Position numbers and translations under genes: made by a program. Shown here piece by piece: positions 27,106 through 36,193 of a stretch of DNA of 58,651 nucleotides; positions within the stretch are counted from its first letter, which is position 1; every line of letters starts with the position of its first letter. This DNA comes from a virus: IMG/VR virus record IMGVR_UViG_3300010430_000038, positions 1 to 58,651 of that record; one strand, given 5' to 3'. Under the pieces are notes generated by a model that did not search any database, had not been told where the DNA came from, and saw only the letters and a program-made list of their open reading frames with translations.

Positions 27106-28500
27106 TTATCCCTCCAAAAAATTATATTCATATTTACCTGAACTTTGAACTAAAAATAAATTGTTCTTTGCTCTAGTTGCTCCAACATAAAATACTCTAT
27201 GCTCAGAATCTCCGTGCTTTTTTAAATTACTGTACACTGTTTTTGTTAAATCTGTTAGCAGTATCACATTGTCTGCTTCATCCCCCTTAACGGAGTGAAT
27301 TGTCCCTATCTTAATCCTACATTTATCTAAGTCTGTTTTATTTGCTATAAGATCCCTAAAATAAACTATTTTATCTGTTTCCCAATTTAAAGACTCGTAC
27401 CAATTTTTATTTAAATTATATCCTTCTTCTAAATGAGGTTTTAATGTTTGTTCCTCATTAGGTGACATTATTTTAGTTCTCTTGACTTTTTCATACAGGT
27501 GTATTATATTTAAATCTTTTTTACTTGCAGATAGTTTTCCTTTCCTTTTATACATTAAGCCTTTATTTTTTATAAATTTTTCAACACCTCCAAGAAAATA
27601 ATTGTTTCTTGAAAGTATCATATACGATTCATTAGAATTTGGATTGAAATCTATTTCCTCCAAAGAAGCTATATAATCAACAAATCCTCTTTTACCTGTT
27701 CCATCAAAATCTTTGTCCACCCTATTGGAAATTTTATCTGTTATTCTTTTTGAAAATCTAAGTATCTCGTTAGGTAGTCTGTGACTATGTTTTAATATCT
27801 CAATTTTACCTTGTATGGATAAAAAATAATCTACATCCGCACCACTCCATTGATAAATTGCTTGATCGTCATCTCCAGCAATGAAAATTCTGTCGCAATT
27901 TTTAAATGCTGTCCATACCATTCTCCACTGAAGAGTTGTCAAGTCCTGTGCTTCATCAATAATAGCAATTTTTACTGGAATAGCTTTTCCTTCTTTATTG
28001 AAATTTTCAATCATGTCTGTATAGTCTATTATATGGTTAGTTTTTCTATATGCGAGGTAGTTCTCCCTAACAAACTTCAATGTTTGTATGTCAAGCTCAT
28101 CCATGTGCGATATAGCCATTCTTTTATTATTTCTATACAATGTGTCAAAAAACAGATATTTATCATTATCGTTTCTTAAATCTTCTGTATAATAACCTGT
28201 GAAATTCATTCCCATTTTTTCACTGAATTTTCTGTAGTTCCTTCTATTTATTACATCGGTTACTTTTAGATTCAAAGATTTAAATGCAAGAGAATGTAGC
28301 GTGGCAAAGTAGGGGAGATCTTTGCTTTTGTGACTAAATCTATGCATAGCTCTTCTTTTTCCCTGCAAAGCCCCCTCTTTTGTATAGCTTACATAAGCTA
28401 TCTCATTTGGAGAATAATCTTTTAGCAATCCATCAAGTATTTCCAATAATCTAGTTGTTTTTCCTGTGCCAGGACTCCCAAAAATTATATTTGTCTTCAT
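27106..28500 (-). CDS. UvrD/PcrA-like superfamily 1 helicase
   Basis: A 464-residue SF1 helicase with Walker A GSPGTGKTT (residues 8-16), Walker B IIDEAQDL near 185, motif III AGDDDQAIYQWSGAD, motif V GTIHSVKGDEADNV and motif VI FYVGATRAKNN. The layout is a compact Dda/UvrD-type enzyme without large 1B/2B insertions. Its probable role is strand displacement or recombination at forks. Confidence 0.85.
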   Translation of the reverse strand: MKTNIIFGSPGTGKTTRLLEILDGLLKDYSPNEIAYVSYTKEGALQGKRRAMHRFSHKSKDLPYFATLHSLAFKSLNLKVTDVINRRNYRKFSEKMGMNFTGYYTEDLRNDNDKYLFFDTLYRNNKRMAISHMDELDIQTLKFVRENYLAYRKTNHIIDYTDMIENFNKEGKAIPVKIAIIDEAQDLTTLQWRMVWTAFKNCDRIFIAGDDDQAIYQWSGADVDYFLSIQGKIEILKHSHRLPNEILRFSKRITDKISNRVDKDFDGTGKRGFVDYIASLEEIDFNPNSNESYMILSRNNYFLGGVEKFIKNKGLMYKRKGKLSASKKDLNIIHLYEKVKRTKIMSPNEEQTLKPHLEEGYNLNKNWYESLNWETDKIVYFRDLIANKTDLDKCRIKIGTIHSVKGDEADNVILLTDLTKTVYSNLKKHGDSEHRVFYVGATRAKNNLFLVQSSGKYEYNFLEG

Positions 28501-28571
28501 GTTCTTGCTCCCAGTGGTACATCTCTCATTTTTCTCAATAACTCCCCACCCTTAAAAAAGCTCTTCCTCAT
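28497..28571 (-). CDS. 24-residue peptide upstream of helicase
   Basis: A minigene with GGAGG 8 bases before ATG 28571 and a stop that overlaps the helicase start as ATGA. The product contains KGGELLRKMRDVPLG. It may be a real small protein or a leader that couples translation of the helicase. Confidence 0.4.
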   Translation of the reverse strand: MRKSFFKGGELLRKMRDVPLGART

Positions 28572-28601
28572 AATTTTCCTCCATATTGATTTTAATATTT
28601 C

Positions 28602-30134
28602 CTAACCTTGTTTTGTTGTATCGTCAAAATAATCACTTAATGCATCAAAAGGAAGTGTCCATGCCCTTATTTTTGCTTGCTTATCAGGTATGTAGTATCT
28701 TTCAGATACAGCTTTCATATTTTTTAGTCTGGAATGTATTTCAGTTGTGTTGTAGTTTTTAAAGTTTTTTTGGTATATTAAAAAATTAACTAAATTTTTA
28801 GCCCTAAACACGTAACATTCCTTTTCTGTATCCTTATAAACTCTTCCTATTAGTATTTGATCTTTATTTTTTGCCTGTGCTCTATCCTCAAAAAATTCTA
28901 TTAGCAAATCTATGAACACACTCCTTGAGCTTATTTCATCTTCTTTGCTCACTTCTTTTATAATTATATTCTCTAGGGCAGTATCTACTATACTTTTCCA
29001 ATTAAATTCTTTTAATCTGAGAGGGTAAATACGTAATTCTCTGAAGCATAACTCCTGAAATCTTTTTTGATTAATTATATCCCCCTCACTGTAAAACATT
29101 AAACTTTTTCCATTGATTATCCATTCGTAGTATGGAGGATCAGTTCTGTATTGAATAAAATCTTCAAAATTAAGTTGGCTTACATAACTTCCCCCTATAC
29201 CATACTCTCTTTTTTTGCATTCTGACCTATTGCATAATGACAAAAGAGGTTCTTGAGCACAATTATAACTGTAGTCTTTCTTCATATGACTGGAAATTAC
29301 AGTCTTTTGAAGTCTTTCTATAGTTATTGGTTCCAACAATTCGTTGTTAGCGTCACTTATCCTATGTTCAAAATCATCTCCATACTTTGCTTTATAATAT
29401 CTCGCTAAACTAAATAAATATTGATTTCTAAAATTTGTGTTTTTTTGCAAATATATAGACTGTAAACATGGTGGAGCATCGTTTAATGGAATTTCATCAA
29501 AAACCTGTTCAAATGAATCTGCTCTCATTACGTTGCTTCTAATTATATCCAATGATTCTTCAAATAGGATAGGTTCCCCATTTTTTCCAATAAGATATCT
29601 ATTTGTCTCATAAGCATTGAAATAAGGTAAATTTATCCAACTACCTACTTGATCTTTTTTAAGTATAGTTTGTTTTGGAAATACTTCTGTTTTGTCTGAT
29701 AACCCTAATATTGTGAGCAATTTTTTCATATACCCTATTGCTTTTTTTGCTTTAATTGGATTATCAAAAAATAAATATAGATGTAACCCCCCACTTTTTG
29801 ATCTAAAAGGCAATAAAGGTATTTTGTTGGCATAGATACTCTCTATAAATGAATGATGGTCAGATTTATAATCATCAACATCTATAACACAAAATTTACA
29901 TTCATTGTTTTCATCTATAGGGATAATACCTAATCCCTTTATTCCTTCCAAATGATCAGAATATTCTATTTCTGTAAGTAGTCTCTTTTTAGTAGTATTC
30001 TTTCCCCTTAATTTTTCTATAGTAGTAGTATCCGTATTATCCGAAGTTTTATCTTCTATGTGTGTTCCATAGGCACTTTTATTTCCTTCAAATATTTTTC
30101 GATACTCATTTATCTGAATTACTGAAATAGTCAC
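28602..30134 (-). CDS. archaeo-eukaryotic-type primase (TOTE-like AEP), long form
   Basis: A 510-residue protein. The N-terminal 200 residues carry an AEP primase core: CVIDVDDY (D85, D87), SKSGGLHLYLFF (H118) and GSWINLPYF. The remaining 300 residues contain four to five Cys (PLLSLCNRSECKK near 300) possibly binding zinc, and a C-terminal region typical of primases with accessory domains. It would prime DNA synthesis for the family A polymerase. A shorter paralogue of the core lies at 32248-32838. Confidence 0.75.
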   Translation of the reverse strand: MTISVIQINEYRKIFEGNKSAYGTHIEDKTSDNTDTTTIEKLRGKNTTKKRLLTEIEYSDHLEGIKGLGIIPIDENNECKFCVIDVDDYKSDHHSFIESIYANKIPLLPFRSKSGGLHLYLFFDNPIKAKKAIGYMKKLLTILGLSDKTEVFPKQTILKKDQVGSWINLPYFNAYETNRYLIGKNGEPILFEESLDIIRSNVMRADSFEQVFDEIPLNDAPPCLQSIYLQKNTNFRNQYLFSLARYYKAKYGDDFEHRISDANNELLEPITIERLQKTVISSHMKKDYSYNCAQEPLLSLCNRSECKKREYGIGGSYVSQLNFEDFIQYRTDPPYYEWIINGKSLMFYSEGDIINQKRFQELCFRELRIYPLRLKEFNWKSIVDTALENIIIKEVSKEDEISSRSVFIDLLIEFFEDRAQAKNKDQILIGRVYKDTEKECYVFRAKNLVNFLIYQKNFKNYNTTEIHSRLKNMKAVSERYYIPDKQAKIRAWTLPFDALSDYFDDTTKQG

Positions 30135-30162
30135 CTTGATTCCTTTTATAGTTTAATAGTAA

Positions 30163-30182
30163 GCCACTATATAAATAGTGGC
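30163..30182. promoter_or_regulatory. inverted repeat before primase gene
   Basis: GCCACTAT/ATAGTGGC, eight base pairs with loop ATAA, in the 94-base gap between the ssDNA-binding-like gene and the primase gene. There is no strong U-tract, so it could be an attenuator, processing site or protein-binding operator. Confidence 0.4.
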
Positions 30183-30228
30183 GGCATAATTAATATTGTA
30201 TAGTGGCATCTTCATTTGTGGATATATT

Positions 30229-30912
30229 TTATGTTAATTGTTGGTAATCAACTTTTGATGAATCCAATGAATGTTTTGCAGGTGATACAAAACCAATAAA
30301 TATTTTTTTGTCTATGAAATTAATTCTTTTAACGTTTCCAACTGAGTACCATGTTCCTTTGTCATTTTGGAAAAATGCTGTTTTAAGTTCCCAAATGGAG
30401 CTAAAATAAGGGGCTTGTTTACCATCCGGAAGCCTGGTATAAGATATTTGACTATTCCAACTTTTTGCTTGCTTGATTGTGCTTCCAGACATTGAAACTA
30501 CCACAATTCCATCTTCAGGACAGTCTGCAATAACACAAAAGAAATTATAATATTCTGTTATTGTATTACCTACTTCATTTGTCCAGTTGCTAAAATCTGT
30601 TTTATCTGGGACGAATGAATTTGGTTCATGTCTATCAATAAATCCCCCCCTATCTTTTTTCCACTCAATCCAAACTTTTTCAAAATTTACAGGAATAAGC
30701 CTCATTGTGTCTCCATACAACTTGTTTGTAATTGTGTTGTAAAACATTCCAGGTTTAGCACCTTCAATGTAATCCTCTGATACGTCAACGTTGCACTGCG
30801 TAGATTGAGATTGTAAAATTTTTACAAAAGGTATTTGGTAATCTTCACTGCTTAAATTATCATACCCCTGACCTGCAAATTCGTCTAAAAAATTTTCTTT
30901 TTGTTCACTCAT
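30229..30912 (-). CDS. ssDNA-binding-like phage protein
   Basis: A 227-residue protein of a type often found in phage replication modules: SSEDYQIPFVKILQSQSTQ, then EDYIEGAKPGMFYNTITN and MRLIPVNFEKVWIEWKKD, followed by a beta-rich body. Members are commonly annotated as ssDNA-binding or recombination accessory proteins. The position beside primase and helicase genes fits, but no OB-fold motif can be confirmed by eye. Confidence 0.5.
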   Translation of the reverse strand: MSEQKENFLDEFAGQGYDNLSSEDYQIPFVKILQSQSTQCNVDVSEDYIEGAKPGMFYNTITNKLYGDTMRLIPVNFEKVWIEWKKDRGGFIDRHEPNSFVPDKTDFSNWTNEVGNTITEYYNFFCVIADCPEDGIVVVSMSGSTIKQAKSWNSQISYTRLPDGKQAPYFSSIWELKTAFFQNDKGTWYSVGNVKRINFIDKKIFIGFVSPAKHSLDSSKVDYQQLT

Positions 30913-30913
30913 G

Positions 30914-31315
30914 TTAAACTCCTTTATTATTTTTTATTTCTTCTTCAATTATCTCTCTGGTTGTTTTATGCTTATCTAACATATAATCAATTATCATCTC
31001 GCTTGATACTGCTTCCTTATTGCAGAAAGGGCAATATTTAGAATCAATATTGCTGTCATCAAGAATATCATCTTGCTCATAGATATGGGAACCATCTTCA
31101 TTGTATATACGATAACCTTCTTTTTCATATTGTTTCATAAGCTCAGGTTTTGAGCTATCAAACTTATATCCATATGAATATGCATAATTATCATTTACAT
31201 CATCATTAGTTAAACAGCTAGTACAAAGACTTTGATAACATTTATTGCAAGAACCCACATATTCCGAATATATGGACTCTCTACAACAATCACAGCTATA
31301 AAAATCTACACTCAT
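30914..31315 (-). CDS. zinc-binding RING-like small protein
   Basis: A 133-residue acidic protein with Cys pairs CDCC, CNKC, CTSC near residues 8-32 and CPFC near residue 95. The N-terminal cluster could bind two zinc ions in a RING- or treble-clef-like fold. It is overlapped by the preceding 56-residue gene (ATGA). Confidence 0.5.
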   Translation of the reverse strand: MSVDFYSCDCCRESIYSEYVGSCNKCYQSLCTSCLTNDDVNDNYAYSYGYKFDSSKPELMKQYEKEGYRIYNEDGSHIYEQDDILDDSNIDSKYCPFCNKEAVSSEMIIDYMLDKHKTTREIIEEEIKNNKGV

Positions 31316-31482
31316 GTTAAACTCCTTTTTATAAAATTTTCAATTTCTTCAATACACTTTTCACAAATATCTCTAGCTAGACATTTCTCTGTTATATTTT
31401 CATATGTAAGATTCCTAGTAAAAATAACAATACTAATACAACTTTCTTCATATACTTCACCGCATCTATTACATTTAATCAC
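31312..31482 (-). CDS. 56-residue zinc-ribbon protein, GTG start
   Basis: A short frame with GTG at 31482 and an AAGGA site. The Cys pairs are CNRC near the start and CEKC near residue 41, a two-knuckle zinc ribbon. It is related in layout to the proteins at 34018 and 34175. Its stop overlaps the next ATG by four bases. Confidence 0.5.
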   Translation of the reverse strand: MIKCNRCGEVYEESCISIVIFTRNLTYENITEKCLARDICEKCIEEIENFIKRSLT

Positions 31483-31600
31483 TTTTATTTTTCCTTATTT
31501 CATATATTATATATATAATTATTGCTGGTATACCTATCAAAATAAATAATACAAATCCCACTAAATGTGAATAATCAATTATAGTTCTAATAAATTCCAT
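31475..31600 (-). CDS. 41-residue membrane peptide
   Basis: ATG 31600 has AGGAG upstream. The product has one transmembrane segment (LVGFVLFILIGIPAIIIYII) and a charged tail. Its end overlaps the GTG start of the next gene. Function unknown. Confidence 0.45.
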   Translation of the reverse strand: MEFIRTIIDYSHLVGFVLFILIGIPAIIIYIIYEIRKNKSD

Positions 31601-31610
31601 TAATTACTCC

Positions 31611-31667
31611 TTAGACATTAAATAAATAAAGAGAATAAATACTCCAAATATTACAATATATCCCATC
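31611..31667 (-). CDS. 18-residue hydrophobic peptide
   Basis: ATG 31667 with GAGG nearby; the product is a single hydrophobic helix (GYIVIFGVFILFIYF). It is very short and may not be a real gene, but it fits the pattern of tiny membrane peptides in this operon. Confidence 0.25.
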   Translation of the reverse strand, partial: DGIYCNIWSIYSLYLFNV

Positions 31668-31675
31668 TTAAATCC

Positions 31676-31984
31676 TCACTCCTTGTTTTTTGACAACCAT
31701 TTTAAATAGCTGCCTTTTCTTTCTTCAACTATTTTTTTGTTGCTATCTTTACTATCGTAATAAATATTGTCTCTTACAAAAATAATGTTCTCATCATTTA
31801 TAGTTTTTAAAAAATTTGTAGCCTCCTCAATCCAAAATTTGTAATTATCTAAAGTTTTTATTGTTTCTTCTCTGTTTATTAAAGACTCAAAATCTGTGTC
31901 TAAAATGTCCTCAAAAATACTAGCTCTTCCCAATGATTCAATTTTTTCTTCTTTTTCATTTAATATTAGACAATCAGTACCCAT
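31676..31984 (-). CDS. hypothetical protein, paralogue of next gene
   Basis: A 102-residue acidic protein; ATG 31984 chosen because AAGGAG lies 6 bases upstream. It shares with the gene at 31974-32237 the N-terminal ILNEKEE motif, a W-I-E-(D/E) segment, NFLKT and a V-D/R-(E/D) block. Tandem duplication is evident. Function unknown. Confidence 0.55.
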   Translation of the reverse strand: MGTDCLILNEKEEKIESLGRASIFEDILDTDFESLINREETIKTLDNYKFWIEEATNFLKTINDENIIFVRDNIYYDSKDSNKKIVEERKGSYLKWLSKNKE

Positions 31985-32237
31985 TTTTTGCTCCTTCATA
32001 CTTAAATTCATCATGGAAGTATTCATCTACGAACATTACTTTTTCATCTTTTCTTGTCTTTAAAAAATTTAATACATCTTCAATCCAACATTTATTGTAT
32101 TCTAAGCTAGCAATAGCTTTTTCTCTTTTAGTTTTAGCATTAAAATTTAAGCCCCATATATTTTCAAATACATGAGCTCTATCTGCCGTATGAATAACCT
32201 CTTCTTTCTCATTTAGTATAAAGCAATATGACCCCAT
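31974..32237 (-). CDS. hypothetical protein, paralogue of previous gene
   Basis: An 87-residue protein starting at 32237 with GAGGAG upstream. It is the tandem paralogue of 31676-31984 (CFILNEKEEVIH; CWIEDVLNFLKTRKDEKV). It overlaps the start of that gene by 11 bases and is co-transcribed with the short primase. Confidence 0.55.
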   Translation of the reverse strand: MGSYCFILNEKEEVIHTADRAHVFENIWGLNFNAKTKREKAIASLEYNKCWIEDVLNFLKTRKDEKVMFVDEYFHDEFKYEGAKNGY

Positions 32238-32247
32238 TAATTTCTCC

Positions 32248-32838
32248 TCACTTCTTAATTTTTGTATCTTTAATAATCTCCAAGGCTTTTTCAAAAATAA
32301 CTTCTTTGTTATTTTTTCCAATCAGATACCTTTTTGTATTATAAGCATTAAAATAAGGAAGATTTATCCAACTTCCAACTTGCCCTTCTTTAAGTTTTAT
32401 TTGTTTTGGGAAAACTTCTGTGTATGATGGAAGACCTAATACAGCTAAAAAATTCTTCATGCTATTCACAGCTTTTTCAGCACTAATAGGTGTATGAAAA
32501 AACAAATATAAATGCAACCCACCACTTTTTGATCTAAACGGTAACAGAGATATTGAATTATTGTCATATAACCTTTCAATTAATGGAGTGTGGTCAGTTT
32601 TATTGTCGTCTACATCTGCTACACAAAATTTACATTCGTTGTTTTCATCTATAGGGACTATTCCCAAACTTTGTTCACCATTTAAATGTTTACGATATTC
32701 TTTTTCTGTGAGCAATTTATTTATGGTGGATGATCTACCTCCTAACTTATCTTTATTTTCTATGTATGTACCATACACACTATTGTTTCCCTCAAATATT
32801 TTTCTATATGTATTTAATATATCCCAATTAGTTCCCAT
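32248..32838 (-). CDS. short AEP primase paralogue
   Basis: A 196-residue protein that matches residues 1-205 of the primase at 28602-30134 almost throughout: CVADVDD (D75, D77), SKSGGLHLYLFF (H109), GSWINLPYFNAY. All AEP metal and histidine positions are kept. It ends where the core ends, so it is a free-standing catalytic domain without the zinc and accessory regions. It is the product of duplication in the same operon. Confidence 0.75.
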   Translation of the reverse strand: MGTNWDILNTYRKIFEGNNSVYGTYIENKDKLGGRSSTINKLLTEKEYRKHLNGEQSLGIVPIDENNECKFCVADVDDNKTDHTPLIERLYDNNSISLLPFRSKSGGLHLYLFFHTPISAEKAVNSMKNFLAVLGLPSYTEVFPKQIKLKEGQVGSWINLPYFNAYNTKRYLIGKNNKEVIFEKALEIIKDTKIKK

Positions 32839-32848
32839 TATTTTTCTC

Positions 32849-33403
32849 CTATTTAATTTTTGTTTCTTTTCCTATAAATAAATTAACCTCTGGAGGTATG
32901 TCAGCCAAGTCAACTTTCTGTATTGAATTCTTCTGCATACCCAGGATATTTTTAATAAATGCTTTTAAAGATAGTGCGTTTATATCTTTTTTACGTTCGT
33001 AAGAGTAACCAGCATTGTCCAATGTGCTTATTATATCGTAACTTGGATCTTTAATTGTTAAGTTGTCTTTAATAATTCCAGATCCTCCATGTTCGCTTAC
33101 CCATTCTAAAACTTTTCTTCTCTTAATTGGATCTGTTTTTGGTAAACTTACATACACAGATTCTTTAACACTTACTCCTGAACCATCATCAAGATTTATA
33201 CTGTCAATTCCATAAGCACTCATGAACTGGGGTATATCTTCTCCAGATATAACCTTTTCAATATTTTTAAGATCTTTCATTCTGGATTCACATTGTTTAA
33301 TTTCTGTTCTTATTCTTTTAAGACTATTAATTTTTTCTGATAATTTTGTCAAGTTTCCCTTGTCTAGGGTACTTGTTTCTAAAAAGCTTAAATCTTCACT
33401 CAT
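32849..33403 (-). CDS. conserved phage protein of unknown function
   Basis: A 184-residue protein with an N-terminal coiled coil (residues 15-50) and a segment GEDIPQFMSAYGIDSINLDD followed by a two-stranded region. I know similar proteins from replication modules of many tailed phages, where they sit near SSB-like or primase genes. No enzymatic motif seen. Confidence 0.5.
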   Translation of the reverse strand: MSEDLSFLETSTLDKGNLTKLSEKINSLKRIRTEIKQCESRMKDLKNIEKVISGEDIPQFMSAYGIDSINLDDGSGVSVKESVYVSLPKTDPIKRRKVLEWVSEHGGSGIIKDNLTIKDPSYDIISTLDNAGYSYERKKDINALSLKAFIKNILGMQKNSIQKVDLADIPPEVNLFIGKETKIK

Positions 33404-33927
33404 TTTATATCTCCTTTAAAAATAATTTTGTAGTCTTTATTGTGATGAACTTTTCTATGACAAGAAACACATAAAGTAATTAAATTACTTTTTATATCGT
33501 TACGCTTATTTTCATCCAAATGATGTACTTCTAAATTATTAGATTTATTGGCACAATTTTTATTTTGACATTTGTAATTATCTCTTTGTTTTGTTTGATC
33601 TCTAATTATTTTTTCATATTGTGAAGAATATATTCTAATGCCTCCTTTCCAATTATGATTTTTTACCCCTTTATGTGCATTAGATATTTTATTTTTAGTT
33701 TCTTCTGTATGTTTATGCCCTAACATTGATTGACGTCCTTGACTTGCATTACTAATTTTCTTTTTAGTTTCTTCTGTGTGTCTATACCCTAAAGAGTTTT
33801 TATTTCCTTGTGCAGACTCACTCATTTTCTTTTTAGTTTCTTCTGTGTGTTTTCTAACACGACTATTATGTCCACTTATAAATCTATTTTTAGCTAATTC
33901 TCCACAACCACATTCACACAATGGCAT
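33400..33927 (-). CDS. HNH homing endonuclease with NUMOD3 repeats
   Basis: A 175-residue free-standing endonuclease. An N-terminal Cys cluster (CECGCGE) is followed by three NUMOD3 DNA-binding repeats (HTEETKKKMSES, HTEETKKKISNA, HTEETKNKISNA) and a C-terminal HNH domain (LEVHHLDENKRND; LCVSCHRKVHH) with two zinc Cys pairs. It overlaps the following gene start by four bases. It is a mobile gene likely inserted into the operon without splitting a gene. Confidence 0.85.
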   Translation of the reverse strand: MPLCECGCGELAKNRFISGHNSRVRKHTEETKKKMSESAQGNKNSLGYRHTEETKKKISNASQGRQSMLGHKHTEETKNKISNAHKGVKNHNWKGGIRIYSSQYEKIIRDQTKQRDNYKCQNKNCANKSNNLEVHHLDENKRNDIKSNLITLCVSCHRKVHHNKDYKIIFKGDIK

Positions 33928-33938
33928 TTTATATCTCC

Positions 33939-34016
33939 TTATTTAAATAAACATTTTAATACAACAATAACTATAACAGTTAAAAATATTATTTTTAAAA
34001 TCTCCATTATTTCCAT
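33939..34016 (-). CDS. 25-residue membrane peptide
   Basis: ATG 34016 to TAA 33939. The product is one hydrophobic helix (IIFLTVIVIVVLKCLF). It directly follows the zinc-ribbon gene at 34018. Short, but in line with neighbouring tiny membrane genes. Confidence 0.35.
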   Translation of the reverse strand: MEIMEILKIIFLTVIVIVVLKCLFK

Positions 34017-34017
34017 G

Positions 34018-34194
34018 CTATTCACCTTTCATGAATCTTATGGTTTCACTAATACAAGTTTGACATAGATCTAAAGACATTACAATATTTTTTATATTGT
34101 GTTTGTCATTTTGATGTAATTCCACAATCTTAATTTTATCTGCTTGTATTCCTTCATATTCTTCTTTACATTTGTCACATCTCATTATTTTCAT
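34018..34194 (-). CDS. 58-residue zinc-ribbon protein (copy 2)
   Basis: ATG 34194 with GGGAG upstream. Two Cys pairs, CDKC at the start and CQTC near residue 44, form a probable zinc ribbon. Its first 21 coding bases are identical to those of the gene at 34175-34360 and the start overlaps that gene's end. A tandem duplicate; function unknown. Confidence 0.55.
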   Translation of the reverse strand: MKIMRCDKCKEEYEGIQADKIKIVELHQNDKHNIKNIVMSLDLCQTCISETIRFMKGE

Positions 34195-34360
34195 CTAATT
34201 CTCCCATACATTCTGAAAGTAGTATACCTACACATAATACACACATATCTAATGAAATAGTATCAGGTCTTCCTTTTCTGTGTACTTCAACAATGCGAAC
34301 TTCATTTATCTCACTTTCTTCATAATGTACCCCACATTTATCACATCTCATTATTTTCAT
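34175..34360 (-). CDS. 61-residue zinc-ribbon protein (copy 1)
   Basis: Starts MKIMRCDKCG with a second pair CVLC near residue 42. It follows the SNF2-like helicase without a gap and has a GGAG site. Paralogue of 34018-34194 and of 31312-31482. Confidence 0.6.
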   Translation of the reverse strand: MKIMRCDKCGVHYEESEINEVRIVEVHRKGRPDTISLDMCVLCVGILLSECMGELDENNEM

Positions 34361-36013
34361 CTAATACTCCAATATGAAATCACTTACTGAATGTTCCCTA
34401 AAATACTCAAGTAAATTCTTTTTCTCTTTTAAACTTTTATGTATTTTTTCATCAATTGTTCCCACTGCAATTATATCTTTGTAAACACATGTTTCTGTTT
34501 GACCAATTCTATGCACTCTATCCTCTGATTGTTCCCTGTAATACAAAGAATAATTATTACTGTAATAATACACTAGGTGAGCCTTTTGTAAATTCAACCC
34601 AACTCCAGCACAACTAGTATTCCCCACTAAAATATCAATATCCCCAACTTTGAAATCTTCCTTAATTATTGCCCTTTTATGCGAGGATGTTTTTCCATAG
34701 TAAGCTTCTACTCTTTTATTTGGAAAGTGTTTTGTCAATTCTTTAATCAACATTTGTATCTCAGCCGTGAATGTAGAGAATATTATCAATCTTTCGTCTG
34801 TTTCCTCAATATCCCTTTTAAGAGCTTCAAGTTTAACGCTTTTACCAATTGGCACAACTCCTTTTTTGGCAATCATCTCACCATCTTCTTCAGTGTCAAA
34901 GGAGTAAGGAAAAAATCCCCCTGTTACTTGTGCAAGTCTTAGAAGTAAAGATAATTTATTTTGTACACTCAATGCCTTATCTTCATATTGAGCAATGTAA
35001 TCTTTCTCCAATTGCTTATATATTTTCTTTTGTTGGGCAGATAACTCCACTGTCAACTTTTCATATACCTTTTCAGGTAAGTCCAAGCAATCTTTTTTAC
35101 GAACTATGTAACTGTATTTTTCTATCTTACTTTTAAGCTCTTCTAAATGTTTGTAAGGTAAAGTCAAATTAGGGTTATTCAATATGTATTTTATGTTGTT
35201 CTCTGTGACACCTGTTTCTACTGATATATATTCTATTGTATTTCTATCCTCATATAATTTCCTTATCCACTTCATTTCTTGTATACTGACAGGTCTTTTG
35301 TATTTTATGTTTGTGTCTTTTACTACATCTGTTCGTTCAATTCCATACCTATTTTTGAATGCGTAATAATTCATATCAAAGTAATCCTGACTTAAAAATT
35401 CAAACATAGACCATAGATCATAGGGTGAATTTGTAACCATTGTACCTGTAAGAATATATCTATACTTAGAATATGGTATACTAGCTACAATTTTTTTACC
35501 TTTTTTAATAACTCTTCCTAGATTGTACGTTATATTAAAAGTTCTGTTTGCAGAGGGATTTTTAATAGTTGTTGCTTCATCCAGTATAATTGCAGTTTTG
35601 TGCTCCTTCACAAAACTTCTAAATCTCTCTATTTGTTTTTCCGTGCTGAATGCCTCTACATTTACACAAAACCATTTCAAGCATTTATAATCTGTTTCAA
35701 AAAACTTATCTAAAGTTTTCTCATATCCTTTAGATCTTGAAGAACCTTTCCATACTTTAATCATGTAAGGAACTGAAGAATGCTCTGGTATTTGTTCTTT
35801 AGCCCATTGTGAATGAACTGTGTTTGGGGCAATAAGTAAAACTGCATTTATTTTCCCCTCTATATAAAGATTGGATACCATGTCAATCGCAGTTTTTGAC
35901 TTGCCCGTTCCCATTTCCATAAACAGAGAACCAAAACTTTTATCGTACAATTTATAAAAACAATCAATTTGGTGGTTGTATGGCTCAGTTTTGTATTGGA
36001 AATTAGCTTTCAT
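34361..36013 (-). CDS. SNF2-type superfamily 2 helicase/translocase
   Basis: A 550-residue SF2 ATPase. The first RecA lobe has MGTGKSKTA (residues 34-42) and ILDEAT near 143; motif III is TGTMVTNSPYDLWSMF. The second lobe has IFSTFTAEIQML, VGNTSCAGVGLNLQ and the family signature EQSEDRVHRIGQT. An insertion of about 60 residues with a helix-turn-helix-like stretch (EYISVETGVTENNIKYIL) lies between lobes. Such phage proteins are usually called DEAD/SNF2 helicases and act in replication or recombination. Confidence 0.85.
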   Translation of the reverse strand: MKANFQYKTEPYNHQIDCFYKLYDKSFGSLFMEMGTGKSKTAIDMVSNLYIEGKINAVLLIAPNTVHSQWAKEQIPEHSSVPYMIKVWKGSSRSKGYEKTLDKFFETDYKCLKWFCVNVEAFSTEKQIERFRSFVKEHKTAIILDEATTIKNPSANRTFNITYNLGRVIKKGKKIVASIPYSKYRYILTGTMVTNSPYDLWSMFEFLSQDYFDMNYYAFKNRYGIERTDVVKDTNIKYKRPVSIQEMKWIRKLYEDRNTIEYISVETGVTENNIKYILNNPNLTLPYKHLEELKSKIEKYSYIVRKKDCLDLPEKVYEKLTVELSAQQKKIYKQLEKDYIAQYEDKALSVQNKLSLLLRLAQVTGGFFPYSFDTEEDGEMIAKKGVVPIGKSVKLEALKRDIEETDERLIIFSTFTAEIQMLIKELTKHFPNKRVEAYYGKTSSHKRAIIKEDFKVGDIDILVGNTSCAGVGLNLQKAHLVYYYSNNYSLYYREQSEDRVHRIGQTETCVYKDIIAVGTIDEKIHKSLKEKKNLLEYFREHSVSDFILEY

Positions 36014-36191
36014 GCAACACTCCTCTACTTTTAAGACTATCTTTGTAAGCCTGATTCTCCATTGCTAATTTTTTTATTTCTTTGCTTAGAGACTTAACTT
36101 TTTTATTGTAGAAATATATTCTTTTTTCTAATTCGTGTATGTATTTGTGCACATCCACAAAATCGTCTTTAATATTTTCTTCAATTGCCAT
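36003..36191 (-). CDS. small coiled-coil protein
   Basis: A 62-residue protein with heptad-like helices (VHKYIHELEKRIYFYNKKVK). Its 3' end overlaps the helicase start by 11 bases. Function unknown. Confidence 0.5.
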   Translation of the reverse strand: MAIEENIKDDFVDVHKYIHELEKRIYFYNKKVKSLSKEIKKLAMENQAYKDSLKSRGVLHES

Positions 36192-36193
36192 AA

